Assembly: GCA_020050685.1 (NCBI GenBank)
Contig: JAGVKG010000021.1
Coordinates: 1-64,000 of the forward strand
DNA length: 64,000 bases
From: Candidatus Obscuribacterales bacterium
Lineage (GTDB): Bacteria > Cyanobacteriota > Vampirovibrionia > Obscuribacterales > Obscuribacteraceae
Direction of reading: 5' to 3'
The notes beneath the pieces were generated by a model, which ran no database searches, had not been told where the DNA came from, and saw only the letters and a program-made list of their open reading frames with translations. Shown piece after piece: positions 50,672 to 60,652 of the stretch (positions within the stretch are counted from its first letter, which is position 1; each line of letters starts with the position of its first letter). A program made the position numbers and the translations under genes.

Positions 50672-51553
50672 TTAACTGCCGCTTCCCTGAATTAGATCCA
50701 GGAGCCGCTCCTTGCCAACCAAATAAGGCTCATTGCAAAACTGGCAGCGTCCTTCGGCTTGCCCCTCTTCTTCCGCCATGGAAATGATCTCTTCTTGATC
50801 CAAAACTTTTAGTGCTTCAAAAAATCTCTCTGGCGAACACTGACAGTGAAACTTGAGTGGTTTGACCTCGCCAATTGGGTGTACATCAAAACCTTTGAGA
50901 ATGCGTTTGAGCATGTCCTCGAGTCCCATGCCTCGACGCATCAGGAAAGTGAATGTGCCGAACGTCGTGATGTTGTTTTCGATTTGGCAAATGGTTTCTT
51001 CGGTGTGATCGGGCAGCAACTGTACAAGCAAACCGCCGGCTGCTTCAACGCCGCGCGAAGTTATATGCGTGCCGACAATAATCAGTGATCCTTTTTGCAC
51101 CGAACTAACCAGAAAGTGATTGATGTCTTCGCCTACTTCGCCGGACGCAAGCTCAACGGTAGATGAGCATGGCATGCCAATGCCGCTGTCCATCGTAACG
51201 TGCAAATAACCTGTCGAACCAATGGCACCGCCAACATCAAAATTCCCCAGGGAATTGAGGGCCAATTCAATCTGGGGATTTTCAACGAAGCCTCTTACGG
51301 TTCCTTTCGGTGATGCGTCAACCATCACCTTTCCCAGAGGCCCGTTGCCCTGGAACTTTAATGTGACTTGCCCATCTTTAGCTCCCATAGAAGCAAGAAG
51401 CGCCCCACCAGTGAGCGCTCTTCCTAAAGTTGCCGTTGCTGTGTAGGACAGATTATGTCTGCGTCTGGCTTCAGCGACTAAATTTGTGGTGGTGGCGATT
51501 GACGCGCGTATTGTACCGTCCGTCGAAATCGCTCTTAATATGCCATCTTCCAT
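50672..51553 (-). CDS. hslO: Redox-regulated chaperone Hsp33
   Basis: A 293-residue cytoplasmic holdase activated by oxidation. The zinc-binding C-terminal switch is intact: HCQCSPERF and GRCQFCNEPYLV. The N-terminal domain shows ATLGRALTGGALLASMGAKD, GNGPLGKVMVDASPKG and GGLLVQLLPDHTEE. ATG 51553 is chosen because AAGGTGGTG precedes it; a GTG at 51562 is an alternative. Likely last gene of a prfA-prmC-hslO operon (67-bp gap). Confidence 0.95.
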   Translation of the reverse strand: MEDGILRAISTDGTIRASIATTTNLVAEARRRHNLSYTATATLGRALTGGALLASMGAKDGQVTLKFQGNGPLGKVMVDASPKGTVRGFVENPQIELALNSLGNFDVGGAIGSTGYLHVTMDSGIGMPCSSTVELASGEVGEDINHFLVSSVQKGSLIIVGTHITSRGVEAAGGLLVQLLPDHTEETICQIENNITTFGTFTFLMRRGMGLEDMLKRILKGFDVHPIGEVKPLKFHCQCSPERFFEALKVLDQEEIISMAEEEGQAEGRCQFCNEPYLVGKERLLDLIQGSGS

Positions 51554-51620
51554 AAGCACCACCTTATAGAGGAGCCTGATTTCTCCATTCTAGCGCATTC
51601 TAAAAATATTCAAACTAGAT

Positions 51621-52490
51621 TTAATTCCGTTGAGCTAGAACAACCCGGGCTAGGCCATTTATGTCGGATTTTGTTTCGATTTTGTTCCAGCCGGCGTCGC
51701 GCAAAATTGTCTCCACAGCTGGCTTTTGCCCATCACCGAATTCGAGAACCAAGATGCCGTCGGCCGCGAGATACTTGTTTGCCGCGGTGCTGATTTGTTT
51801 GTAGAAGGCCAGTTCGTCGTCACTTTCTCCAAATAAGGCAAGCTCGGGCTCCCAATTGCGAACTTCAGGAGTTAGCACGGCTTGGCGTTCTACATAAGGA
51901 GGATTGGAAACAATTGCGCTTAAGGAATTTGGTTTGCAATTAGCTTCTAAGGCGTTTGACCAATTGTCGTGAACAAGTTTCAGGCTGCCGAAAACTCCAT
52001 GGGCAATGGCATTGGCTTTGGTTTGGGCAATTGCTTTTTCTGAAAGATCAATGGCAATTATTTCGGCTTGGGGCAGGGCTTTTAACAAGGCAATGGAAAT
52101 AGCACCGGAGCCGGGACCGATTTCGCAAAGGCGTGGAGATTGAATGTTCTTAAGTGCAGCAACTGTTGTCGTGACGATTGTTTCTGTGTCTGTTCTGGGA
52201 ATGAAGACACCGGGACCAACAGCAAGTTTGAGCCCACAAAAGTAGGCGTATCCAAGGCAGTACTGCAGCGGTTTTCTTAACTCACGCGCTTGGGCAATTG
52301 CTTCGATGGCTTGTAATTGTTCGTCATTTAAATGTTCATCGACATTGAGGAATTGTTCGGTCTTTGACCAACCGGTTACGTGCTCAATAATCAAATCGGC
52401 TTGAGCCTGTGCCTCGGCTTGCTCAATTTCTAATTGATTGAGTCGTGCTGCCAGTTTGTTTTTGATTTCTTTGAGACTAGGCAAGCTCAA
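51621..52490 (-). CDS. prmC: Peptide chain release factor N5-glutamine methyltransferase
   Basis: A 289-residue SAM-dependent enzyme that methylates the GGQ glutamine of release factors. Key segments: [20 protein letters not shown], the SAM site [15 protein letters not shown], and the catalytic VSNPPYVE. The start is TTG 52490, inside the last codons of prfA (14-bp overlap), so it is translationally coupled to its substrate gene. Confidence 0.95.
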   Translation of the reverse strand: MSLPSLKEIKNKLAARLNQLEIEQAEAQAQADLIIEHVTGWSKTEQFLNVDEHLNDEQLQAIEAIAQARELRKPLQYCLGYAYFCGLKLAVGPGVFIPRTDTETIVTTTVAALKNIQSPRLCEIGPGSGAISIALLKALPQAEIIAIDLSEKAIAQTKANAIAHGVFGSLKLVHDNWSNALEANCKPNSLSAIVSNPPYVERQAVLTPEVRNWEPELALFGESDDELAFYKQISTAANKYLAADGILVLEFGDGQKPAVETILRDAGWNKIETKSDINGLARVVLAQRN

Positions 52491-53559
52491 TTTCTTTTTC
52501 TAACAATTGACGTTGACTTTCAAGAATGTTGGCTTCAATCATTTTGTCCAAATCGCCTTCGAGAATTTGCAAGAGGCTGAAGTTTTGATTTAGTCTGTGA
52601 TCTGTCACGCGATTGTCTTTGTAATTGTAAGTGCGGATTTTTTCTGAACGATCGCCTGTACCAACTTGCGAACGGCGCTCGTTCATGATTGCTTGTTGCT
52701 GTGCTTCCATTTCGATCTTGTAGAGTTTGGCGCGAAGAATCTGTTTGGCCCGCTCTTTGTTCTGCAGCTGCGAGCGTTCTTCCGAACAGGCCACCATGAT
52801 TCCGGATGGCTTGTGCACAATGCGGACTGCAGTTTCCACTTTGTTGACGTTTTGTCCGCCGGCACCACCGGAACGCATTGTGGAAATGTCCAAATCGTTT
52901 TCGTTTAATTGCACATCAACTTCATCGACTTCAGGCATAACAGCAACTGTTGCAGTGGATGTATGTACTCGTCCTGATGCTTCCGTTTCTGGCACACGTT
53001 GCACACGATGTACGCCTGATTCATATTTGAGTTTGCTGTAAACGCTGTCGCCTTTGATGTTGACGATAATTTCTTTGTAGCCGCCAAGTTCGGCTTCGGA
53101 GAAACTGACAATCTCCGGCTTCCATCCTTTCTTGTCGGCATACTTCAGGTAAAGACGCAAAAGATCGCCGGCAAAAATCGATGCTTCATCACCACCAGCA
53201 CCAGCTCTGATTTCCACCATGATGTCTTTTTCGTCATTGGGGTCTTTAGGCAAAAGCATTATTTTCAGTTGGTCTGCAAGCTCATCGCCTTTTTTCTTGA
53301 GCATATCAACTTCATGCTCGGCAATTTCGCGAATCTCTTTGTCGGATTCCGTGCGCAAAATTTCCTGGGCGCCAGCCAATTCGTTGCCCACTTCCTGCCA
53401 ATGATGATAGGCATCAATCGTAGTTTCTAATTGATGTCGCGCCTTAGCTAGACGACGGAACTCCGCTTGGTCAGCCAAAACAGCCGGATCTGAAAGCTTT
53501 ATCTCAAGGTCCTTGTAGCTTTTTTCTATTTCTTCTAGTCGTGTGATCAGGTGGTCCAT
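52477..53559 (-). CDS. prfA: Peptide chain release factor 1
   Basis: A 360-residue RF1, which ends translation at UAA and UAG. The stop-recognition PxT motif is present as PET in [10 protein letters not shown], where RF2 would have SPF, and the catalytic GGQ is in [17 protein letters not shown]. Start ATG 53559. Overlaps prmC, which would modify its GGQ. tRNA-Ser lies about 190 bp upstream on the same strand. Confidence 0.97.
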   Translation of the reverse strand: MDHLITRLEEIEKSYKDLEIKLSDPAVLADQAEFRRLAKARHQLETTIDAYHHWQEVGNELAGAQEILRTESDKEIREIAEHEVDMLKKKGDELADQLKIMLLPKDPNDEKDIMVEIRAGAGGDEASIFAGDLLRLYLKYADKKGWKPEIVSFSEAELGGYKEIIVNIKGDSVYSKLKYESGVHRVQRVPETEASGRVHTSTATVAVMPEVDEVDVQLNENDLDISTMRSGGAGGQNVNKVETAVRIVHKPSGIMVACSEERSQLQNKERAKQILRAKLYKIEMEAQQQAIMNERRSQVGTGDRSEKIRTYNYKDNRVTDHRLNQNFSLLQILEGDLDKMIEANILESQRQLLEKEIELA

Positions 53560-53675
53560 ATAAGTGTCTCAGGATAATTTTTCTGGATCAAAATCGCAGC
53601 TCAATAAGCTTGGCGCATCTATACGCTAACAATAATAACCCACAAGTAAAGAGGAGGCGGTAGCCTTAATCTCTT

Positions 53676-53720
53676 TGTAAGTCTCAAGGTTGTAAGCCTC
53701 GAGGATGTAAGTCCTTGGTC
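53676..53720. repeat. Three tandem 15-bp units
   Basis: TGTAAG starts 15-bp units at 53676, 53691 and 53706, the first two 11 of 15 identical. The block lies between prfA and tRNA-Ser. It is probably a small tandem expansion without function. Confidence 0.5.
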
Positions 53721-53751
53721 GTGGTGCTTAAAAATTTGCCATTTTAAAATT

Positions 53752-53838
53752 CGGAGAGGGAGGGATTCGAACCCTCGCTGCGCTTTCACACAGACAGTCT
53801 TTCCAGGACTGCACAATAGACCACTCTGACACCTCTCC
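53752..53838 (-). tRNA. tRNA-Ser (anticodon GGA)
   Basis: An 87-nt class II tRNA on the minus strand. Acceptor GGAGAGG pairs with CCTCTCC, anticodon arm CAGTC-CTGGAAA-GACTG gives GGA, a long variable arm follows, and the T-arm is GAGGG-TTCGAAT-CCCTC. CCA is not encoded, unlike tRNA-Val in this window. Confidence 0.95.
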
Positions 53839-53969
53839 ATGCGCCCAGTTCCGTTTGATCCAAACCGTATTACTGGACTTCAGAACCGATCATTATAGCT
53901 GATGGCTAGCGGTCTATTTAACAGCCAGGCGAGCTATTTGAATAGGTATATTGGCAACGCGTCAGAGGG

Positions 53970-54773
53970 CTAGGACTTGGTTGGTGCCAAGCGCAGCTTC
54001 TTTTGTGTGGCTGTGATCAGGGCAAGAAATTCTTCAGCATTGAGGCTGGCGCCACCAACCAGTGCACCATCCAAATCGGATTGCTCAAGCTGCTCTTCGA
54101 TGTTGCTTGGCTTAACCGAGCCACCATAAAGAATGGGAATGGAGTCGGCCAGGTCTGGCATATTGTGCAGGTTGGCGACAGTCTTGCGAATCAGCTTGGC
54201 AACGCGATTGGCTTCGGTTGCTTCGCAGACTTTACCTGTGCCAATTGCCCAAACCGGCTCATAGGCAATGAGAATGCCTTTAATTTGTTCGGCGGTTAAA
54301 TCAATCAGGGCTGCGGCAATTTGTCTGGCAATCACGGCATCGGTGAGATTGTTCTCGCGCTCATCCAGAGTTTCGCCTACGCAAACAATAGGTATCAAGT
54401 GATGTTTGATAGCAGCCTGCAATTTCTGATTGACTGATTGGTTTGTCTCACCGAAAAACTGACGGCGCTCGGAGTGGCCGATGATCACATATTTCACGCC
54501 GAGATCGACAAGCATGGGTGGTGAAATTTCACCGGTAAAAGCACCTTGCTCGCGCCAGTCCATGTTCTGCGCGCCAACCTCAACGGGGCTGCCTGCGGTC
54601 TCTGCAAGTACTGTTTCCAGTCCGGTGAAGGTCGGACAAAGCACTATCTGTGGCAAGTCGCTTTGACCTTTGACGGCATTGACTACCGCGGAAGCAAGCT
54701 GCTTTGCTTCTTGTTTGGTTTTGTGCATCTTCCAATTGCCAGCAATCACTGGCTTGCGGCCTGGGTTAGTCAC
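53970..54773 (-). CDS. tpiA: Triosephosphate isomerase
   Basis: A 267-residue glycolytic enzyme. The start is taken at GTG 54773, 6 nt after GGAGGA; a GTG at 54788 would run through that site. Catalytic residues: Asn/Lys in AGNWKMHK, His in YVIIGHSERRQF, and Glu in IAYEPVWAIGTGK. The phosphate-binding GGSVKP and GALVGGASL are also present. The N terminus and length match the family. Confidence 0.96.
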   Translation of the reverse strand: MTNPGRKPVIAGNWKMHKTKQEAKQLASAVVNAVKGQSDLPQIVLCPTFTGLETVLAETAGSPVEVGAQNMDWREQGAFTGEISPPMLVDLGVKYVIIGHSERRQFFGETNQSVNQKLQAAIKHHLIPIVCVGETLDERENNLTDAVIARQIAAALIDLTAEQIKGILIAYEPVWAIGTGKVCEATEANRVAKLIRKTVANLHNMPDLADSIPILYGGSVKPSNIEEQLEQSDLDGALVGGASLNAEEFLALITATQKKLRLAPTKS

Positions 54774-54880
54774 GCGAATTCCTCCCACCTCGTAGATACT
54801 AGGAAATTTTAACCGACTGGCAAGGACACGGCTACATTTCTTTTATTTGTCATAAAATACTTAGATAATCAGCTTTTAAA

Positions 54881-55816
54881 TTGTGGGTTGCGAAAGTGTC
54901 GGAAATCAAATTGTCAGAAGAAGCCAGCGCCAATCGAATAGATCTGTCGCTTGAACGGGAATTACCTTTGCGCTTGCCGGAATGGGTGAAACGCTCGGTA
55001 TTGAATACTGAGGAAAATCGCCAGGTCAGGCAGATTTTAAAAGCAGAGAAGCTGAACACGATTTGCGAATCTGGACGCTGTCCTAACAAAGGTGAGTGTT
55101 ATGCGTCTGGGACGGCGACATTTTTGCTTATGGGCCCGATTTGCACGCGCACTTGTCGATTTTGTTCGGTGAACAAAGGTCTGCCACCACCGCTTGAGGA
55201 AGATGAGCCTCTGCGTGTGGCGCGCGCTGCCAAAGAAATGGGTCTCAATCATGTGGTTTTGACTTCGGTTAATCGTGATGAATTACCCGATCAAGGTGCT
55301 AATCATTTTGCCAAAACGATTCAAACACTTTATGACACCATACCTGGTGTGGCAGTGGAGATCTTGACTCCGGACTTCCAAGGACGTAAGGAATCCATCG
55401 AAATTGTTTTAGCTGCCGGACCGACTGTTTTCAATCATAATGTCGAGACAGTGCCAAGATTGTATCGTCGCGTTCGACCGGGATCGAAATACGACCGATC
55501 TTTGAAAGTATTAGCAATGGCAAAGGAAATCAATCCGGAGATTAAGACGAAGTCCGGATTGATGTTGGGCTTGGGTGAAACTCAGGAAGAAATCAAAGCA
55601 GTGCTTTGCGATTTGCGCAAGGTTGATTGTGATTTCTTGACGCTGGGACAATACTTGCGCCCAACTCGTGATAATTTGCCGGTGCAGCGTTATGTTACTC
55701 CGCAAGAATTTGAAGAACTGGCTGATTATGCATGGTCGGTGGGATTCAAGATGGTGCATTCCGGGCCGCTTGTGCGTAGTTCTTACCACGCTAAAGAAAT
55801 GGCAGGAAAGTTGTAA
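54881..55816 (+). CDS. lipA: Lipoyl synthase
   Basis: A 311-residue radical-SAM enzyme that inserts sulfur into octanoyl domains. Both 4Fe-4S clusters are supported: the auxiliary CESGRCPNKGEC and the radical-SAM CTRTCRFC. RSSYHA near the end is the conserved Arg-Ser-Ser-Tyr. The start is uncertain: TTG 54881 or GTG 54896 (VSEIKLSEEA). The following TPR gene begins 3 bp after the stop. Confidence 0.96.
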   Translation: MWVAKVSEIKLSEEASANRIDLSLERELPLRLPEWVKRSVLNTEENRQVRQILKAEKLNTICESGRCPNKGECYASGTATFLLMGPICTRTCRFCSVNKGLPPPLEEDEPLRVARAAKEMGLNHVVLTSVNRDELPDQGANHFAKTIQTLYDTIPGVAVEILTPDFQGRKESIEIVLAAGPTVFNHNVETVPRLYRRVRPGSKYDRSLKVLAMAKEINPEIKTKSGLMLGLGETQEEIKAVLCDLRKVDCDFLTLGQYLRPTRDNLPVQRYVTPQEFEELADYAWSVGFKMVHSGPLVRSSYHAKEMAGKL

Positions 55817-55819
55817 GGT

Positions 55820-57127
55820 ATGACACAAGTAGCGGAAGCATTGACGAAAGCAAAAGCGCATTTAGACGAGAGACATTTCGATCGCTGTTTTGTTCAATTG
55901 CAATCTTATTGGTTGGAGAATCCCGACGACGAAGACGCCGTGAAGCTTTTTGCTGAGCTGATGCAAAAGGTGGATAAGAAAGATTTGGCTGTCTTGTTGA
56001 ATAAATTGGCAGAGGGAAACAATCTAGCCGAAGACGCGCAAACGCTTTTTGAAGTAGCCTTTTACTTGATCGATGAAAGGGCCAATGATTTGGCAGTCAT
56101 GCTTTTGGAACGTTGTGCCAAACTGGTGCCGCATGAGGCAACTGTTAACTATGAACTTGGCTTTGCGCTCATGTCGCAAAAGCAATTTGATCGGGCAGTT
56201 GGATACTTTGAACGAGCGGCAAGTGCAGAGAAAAATTTTGATTTGATTTTGAATCAAGTTGTTTGTTATACAATGCTCCGCCAAATTAAAAATGCGGATA
56301 AGGCAATTGCGGAATTGTCAAAACTTGCCCGAAGCGAAGATGAATTGATTCAACTTGGACAACAAAAATTGGTAATCGAGCGCTTCAAGCTGCTGGCAGA
56401 CAAGGAAACCTTTGATGCACGCGATTGGTACTATATATTGTATGGCGGCCTGTTGATCCAGAAGTCTTCGGCTGAGACTGTTGCAGCCGACTCTTCTAGT
56501 CACGACCCTCAAGCTTGTGACTATGACAAAATCGCCGAGACACTCTGCGCGCTTGCTCAACTGCTTTCCGAGATTAAAGAAAAGTTTGCTTCTGTAGAAT
56601 ATTACAATCAAGATGCCAAACCGTTAGCGGCCTGTCTGGGCGAGGTAATGTCGTTGCCGGTGGAAAGCTATCAGGGTCCCGATCGCACGGGGCGTGCACT
56701 ATTAGTTCTGGCGTGGGCTGCGGAAGTTATTGGCCCGCATAAGAGCTTCGTTGAACTGGACGATAAGCGAACAATTTTTGCTCTCGCACTGCCGGGAGAG
56801 GACTTGTTACCACTTGCTCCGGAAATTGTTGGTTTGATTTCTGACATCCCCTTTGCGCCTTGGTCCAATCCGTTGGAAAACGATTTGCATTTGCTTGGCA
56901 CCGGCTACGAACCAGCTTTGCCAGAAGCAGAACTGGAAGACACTAGAAAAAAAGAAACAGAGCGCGCCGGCATTAAGTTGATTGAGCTAGCTAAGAATTT
57001 GCACAAGTCTCAAACTTCTTTGACGAAAGAACTTTTGCAATTTTTAGACGCAGAAAAGCGAAACAAGTTGCTGCTCTGCAATCAGACAACTATCAAGCAG
57101 CGCCCTGAGTACAGCGCGGAGATTTAA
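55820..57127 (+). CDS. TPR-containing cytoplasmic protein
   Basis: A 435-residue protein whose first 200 residues are TPR-like helical pairs (EVAFYLIDERANDLAVMLLE, TVNYELGFALMSQKQFDRAV, NQVVCYTMLRQIKNADKAIA). The second half is an unrecognised alpha/beta part (RALLVLAWAAEVIGPHKSFV, ALALPGEDLLPLAPEIVG). No signal peptide. It starts 3 bp after lipA and is co-transcribed with it, but no link to lipoate metabolism is visible. Confidence 0.7.
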   Translation: MTQVAEALTKAKAHLDERHFDRCFVQLQSYWLENPDDEDAVKLFAELMQKVDKKDLAVLLNKLAEGNNLAEDAQTLFEVAFYLIDERANDLAVMLLERCAKLVPHEATVNYELGFALMSQKQFDRAVGYFERAASAEKNFDLILNQVVCYTMLRQIKNADKAIAELSKLARSEDELIQLGQQKLVIERFKLLADKETFDARDWYYILYGGLLIQKSSAETVAADSSSHDPQACDYDKIAETLCALAQLLSEIKEKFASVEYYNQDAKPLAACLGEVMSLPVESYQGPDRTGRALLVLAWAAEVIGPHKSFVELDDKRTIFALALPGEDLLPLAPEIVGLISDIPFAPWSNPLENDLHLLGTGYEPALPEAELEDTRKKETERAGIKLIELAKNLHKSQTSLTKELLQFLDAEKRNKLLLCNQTTIKQRPEYSAEI

Positions 57128-57129
57128 GA

Positions 57130-58545
57130 CTAGAAGGTCGGCCCTTCGCTTCTTGGCGGTGGTGGTGCCAACTCTGGCAATTCCTTTGGTTGTGGTGCGC
57201 CAGGAAAAAGTGATGGGTCGGATTGCGACTGTGGTGATTGCACTTGTTGTGCTTTCGGCGTTGCCTGAGCTGGCTGACCCTGTGCCGGTTGACCTTGGCC
57301 TTGGACGGGCTGACCGGGCTCGCCTGGTTGATCGGTTTTAAGCAATAGCGGCGGCGCCAAAGACTTTGGTTGTGGTGCACCAGGAAATAATGCTGGCGGA
57401 CCCTTTGGTGCCTCGGGTGTAATTTGTTGTTGAGCGTCGAGAGCTTGTCCTGCCTGCTCCGGTCCAGGTTGAGTTTGCGTCGGGGGCTGCTGCCCTTGTT
57501 GTTCTTGCATGCGGAAATTATGCTGCATTTCCATCATTTCTTTTTGCCGCTCAAAATTCTTACTCTGAGTTTCTTGCAATTGCTTTTGACGCTCAGCTTT
57601 TTCTTGCTCCATTTTCGCTTGCCATTCTTTTACCTTGTCTTGGTAATCGGCGCGATCGCGATTGATCTTTTGAATTAGATCTGTGCGCTTAGCGCGAAAG
57701 TCAGCCACATTTTGTGTGTCATTTTCTTGGGCGCGCCTGGCTGCTTCGCGAATCGCAATGTAATCTTCCTTCGTCTTGGCATTGTCCAGAGCCTTGTGCA
57801 AAAGATAGCGATTGATGTCGTGCAATTGCAGCGGTTCGATTTGATTCAGCAGCCAACAAAGTTTGCCTGGCTCATCTTCACCATCGACAATTCCTTTTAG
57901 CACTCTGCGGCTTAAATCAGACGCACCAAAGTTTTTTGCAATACCGGCAAAGTTGAGAAGATCATTTATCGAATGAAGTTGAACAACTGCGCGCTCGAGC
58001 GCCAAATGTGCAACATCAGATAGAGAAAGACCAGCCGCCTTGTCTGCTAGCTGATAAAGTTCGTCAACTGTCTGAGCGTTCTTGGATAAGGAAGAAATCG
58101 CGCTTTTGGCAATTTCGAAAAACTGATACTTGCGCGCGGCAGCTGCAACTAAAAGCAAATCGTCTTGCGTCTTGCACATCTGCAATGCCTTGCTCACACA
58201 AGCGCGACGCGTGGCCATCAATGGGAATCCATAGCTTTCGGTGAAGCTGGCCAAATTCAAACAACTTTGCACGTCCGTTGTGGAATCCAATACAGAATTG
58301 AGCAGTTGGTTAGCTTGTTGCGGTTTGCCTGCCTTGAGAAGCCTTCTTGCCTTTTCCAACTCGATTTGGGTTGGATCAATTGGTGCCTTCTTTGGTTTCA
58401 GCGGTTTGAAATCCTCGGCAATTAAGCGCTGGGCATCTGCATGTGCTGGTATTGTCTGTGGTGCCGCAAAGCAAAGCAGACCACATAGTGGCAGGGCAAA
58501 ATAAGGGAAATAAGCTCTCTTGGCAATCAAATTCATACACCTCAT
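57130..58545 (-). CDS. Exported Pro/Gln-rich protein with helical N-terminal domain
   Basis: A 471-residue protein. Signal peptide about 10-37 (AYFPYFALPLCGLLCFAAPQ, ending PAHA). A TPR/HEAT-like helical region runs to about 270. Next is a long coiled-coil (NRDRADYQDKVKEWQAKMEQ, QKQLQETQSKNFERQKEMME). The last 120 residues are Pro/Gln/Gly-rich with two copies of LFPGAPQPK. ATG 58545 or 58536 are both possible. Probably a periplasmic or cell-surface structural protein. Head-to-head with the P1 peptidase gene across 34 bp. Confidence 0.68.
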   Translation of the reverse strand: MRCMNLIAKRAYFPYFALPLCGLLCFAAPQTIPAHADAQRLIAEDFKPLKPKKAPIDPTQIELEKARRLLKAGKPQQANQLLNSVLDSTTDVQSCLNLASFTESYGFPLMATRRACVSKALQMCKTQDDLLLVAAAARKYQFFEIAKSAISSLSKNAQTVDELYQLADKAAGLSLSDVAHLALERAVVQLHSINDLLNFAGIAKNFGASDLSRRVLKGIVDGEDEPGKLCWLLNQIEPLQLHDINRYLLHKALDNAKTKEDYIAIREAARRAQENDTQNVADFRAKRTDLIQKINRDRADYQDKVKEWQAKMEQEKAERQKQLQETQSKNFERQKEMMEMQHNFRMQEQQGQQPPTQTQPGPEQAGQALDAQQQITPEAPKGPPALFPGAPQPKSLAPPLLLKTDQPGEPGQPVQGQGQPAQGQPAQATPKAQQVQSPQSQSDPSLFPGAPQPKELPELAPPPPRSEGPTF

Positions 58546-58579
58546 TTTATAATGGCAGAAAATAAATGGAAGGTGTTAC

Positions 58580-59719
58580 GTGAAGAAACAATCAAAATCA
58601 GATAAAACGTCCAAGACTCGTCTTGTGTCAAGAGGCGAGGGGGCAAGAAAATTGCCTGCAGGACTGAAGATTGGCCATGCACATGATCCATTTGGCTTAA
58701 CCGGTTGCACGGTTTTGTTGTTTGACCCCCAAGCACAAGCAAAAGCAGAAATCCGCGGGTCAGGTCCGGCAACCAGCGATTTTTCTCGTCTCGATCCTTT
58801 ACATGCATCCGGCAGAATTGATGCAATTTGTTTTACAGGTGGCAGTTCCTTCGGTCATGGTGCGGCAGTTGGTGTGGCTAGATTTTTGGAAGATCAAGGA
58901 CGTGGCTTTGATGTCGGTGTCACATGCGTGCCTAATGTTCCTTCGGCGGCGATTTTTGATCTTATAGTTGGTGATTACACTGCACGTCCAACACCACAGA
59001 TGGCACTTGATGCTTGTTTGGCGGCAACTGATGAATATCCGCAAGAAGGTTCAGTTGGTGTGGGCATGGGTGCAACCGTTGGTAAATTTCTTGGTATAGA
59101 AAATTCTATGCGGGGTGGATTTGGTGTGGCATCAGCGGTCTCACCAAATGGTGCGGAAATCTGGGCATTTGCCGCAGTCAATAGTTTTGGTGATGTATGG
59201 GAAGCTGGTCGCGGAAAGATCATTGCCGGCGCGCGCAAAGCAAATGACAGTTTGGAATTTGCCAACTCAGGCGCATTAATTGCTTCCGGTTGGCAGCGAC
59301 TTGGTTATGGTGGAGCATTGGAAGTTGTGCCACCAGAAAATCTTAGCGCCAAAGAAAAATCATCAATCAAACCATCACTTAAAGGTAAGCGAAAGAAATT
59401 GTCAGCCGATTTGGATGAAGGCGGTCCAGAAAATACAACTTTAGTTGCAGTAGTGACAACGGCTGCCCTTGATTCTCTTTCTGCCCGAAAGTTGGCCGAA
59501 GCAAGTCACTGCGGTTTGTCCGACGTGGTTTATCCTGCGTACACTATTTATGACGGCGACCTAACCATCGCTGCCTCTTGTGGAAAAGTAAAAGAAGATC
59601 TCAGCACTCTATGCGTGCTTGCTCAAAAGGTGGTATCAGAAGCCATCATCAGCGCAGTATCGAAAGCAAGTTCGATAGAAGGCATCCCATCAGCGAGAGA
59701 TCTTTTGGGCTGTAAGTAG
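58580..59719 (+). CDS. P1-family (DmpA/BapA-type) aminopeptidase
   Basis: A 379-residue N-terminal-nucleophile hydrolase of the P1 (S58) family, related to DmpA and beta-aminopeptidase BapA. It is predicted to self-cleave before a nucleophilic Thr in PENTTLVAVVTTAAL near 285. The glycine-rich FTGGSSFGHGAAVGVARFLE and GSVGVGMGATVGKFLG loops are typical. Start GTG 58580 with GGAAGG upstream. No signal peptide, so the enzyme is likely cytoplasmic. Substrates are short or beta-amino-acid peptides in characterised relatives. Confidence 0.88.
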   Translation: MKKQSKSDKTSKTRLVSRGEGARKLPAGLKIGHAHDPFGLTGCTVLLFDPQAQAKAEIRGSGPATSDFSRLDPLHASGRIDAICFTGGSSFGHGAAVGVARFLEDQGRGFDVGVTCVPNVPSAAIFDLIVGDYTARPTPQMALDACLAATDEYPQEGSVGVGMGATVGKFLGIENSMRGGFGVASAVSPNGAEIWAFAAVNSFGDVWEAGRGKIIAGARKANDSLEFANSGALIASGWQRLGYGGALEVVPPENLSAKEKSSIKPSLKGKRKKLSADLDEGGPENTTLVAVVTTAALDSLSARKLAEASHCGLSDVVYPAYTIYDGDLTIAASCGKVKEDLSTLCVLAQKVVSEAIISAVSKASSIEGIPSARDLLGCK

Positions 59720-59824
59720 AAAAATCGTTGCTTGACCTGACCCCCAATTTAGTGTGGGTTAATCGCTACCTGCGTTGTAGCTATATGAACCAAACAAAAA
59801 TTGAACAAGGATGATCCGGGACAC

Positions 59825-60646
59825 TTAATATTTTTCCGGTATCCAATTACGCTTTTTCATAAGGCTTATATCATCGTAGGCATTCTTCGTATCCCGCTTG
59901 GGTAGCTTCACCTTTTCCCGCTTGATTTTCTTGTAAGGGATTTGACTAAGAAGATGGGAAATTACATTCAGCCGCGCCCGTTTTTTGTCGCTGGAATTAA
60001 CGATGTACCATGGGGCTTCTTCTGTGTCTGTAAGGCGCAGCATGGCATCACGGGCTTTTGAATAGTCATACCAGCGAGCTCTAGATGGCAAATCCATGTT
60101 GCTCAATTTCCATTGACGCAGCGGGTCGTCAATTCTTGCCTGGAAGCGGCGCTCCTGCTCTTCATTGCTTACTTCCAGCCAGTATTTGATAAGTCTGATG
60201 CCGTTTTCAACCACATCCTTTTCAAAATAAGGAGCACGTTCGAGAAATTTATGATATTGATCTCCGGTGCAAAAACCCATCACGTGCTCAACATTGGCCC
60301 GGTTGTACCAACTGCGATCAAAAATGATAATTTCGCCGCCTGCCGGAAAATGCTGCACGTATCGCTGCGCGTACAATTGTGACTTTTCCCGATCGGAAGG
60401 CACCGGCAAGGCTACGACTCTAAAAACTCTTGAGCTCACCCGCGCCGTTATTGCCTTGATCAGTCCTCCTTTACCAGCAGCATCCCTGCCTTCGAAAACA
60501 ATTACTATGCGCTCACCGGTTGCTCTCACCCACTCTTGCAAGTAACACAACTCTGTTTGCAGTTTCAGCAATTCGGCTTCGTATTCCTTTTTCTTCATCT
60601 TCTCCGGAGCACGGGCAGTCGTCTTGGCTTTTTGTTTTGTGCTCAT
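59825..60646 (-). CDS. ppk2: Polyphosphate kinase 2 family
   Basis: A 273-residue single-domain PPK2, which transfers phosphate between polyphosphate and nucleotides. Walker A FEGRDAAGKGG near 51-61, Walker B IIIFDRSWYNR near 107-117, and the lid segment WYDYSKARDAML. The N terminus is a Lys-rich tail. Length fits class I (NDP) enzymes, but the class is not proved. It lies 6 bp downstream of a TPR gene, with which it is co-transcribed. Confidence 0.93.
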   Translation of the reverse strand: MSTKQKAKTTARAPEKMKKKEYEAELLKLQTELCYLQEWVRATGERIVIVFEGRDAAGKGGLIKAITARVSSRVFRVVALPVPSDREKSQLYAQRYVQHFPAGGEIIIFDRSWYNRANVEHVMGFCTGDQYHKFLERAPYFEKDVVENGIRLIKYWLEVSNEEQERRFQARIDDPLRQWKLSNMDLPSRARWYDYSKARDAMLRLTDTEEAPWYIVNSSDKKRARLNVISHLLSQIPYKKIKREKVKLPKRDTKNAYDDISLMKKRNWIPEKY

Positions 60647-60652
60647 TTTGAT

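Noticed and set aside
59736-59790. Insertion-sequence end (GACCTGACCCCC and GTGGGTTA)
   Set aside because: It resembles some insertion-sequence termini, but there is no inverted partner or transposase; not enough to call.
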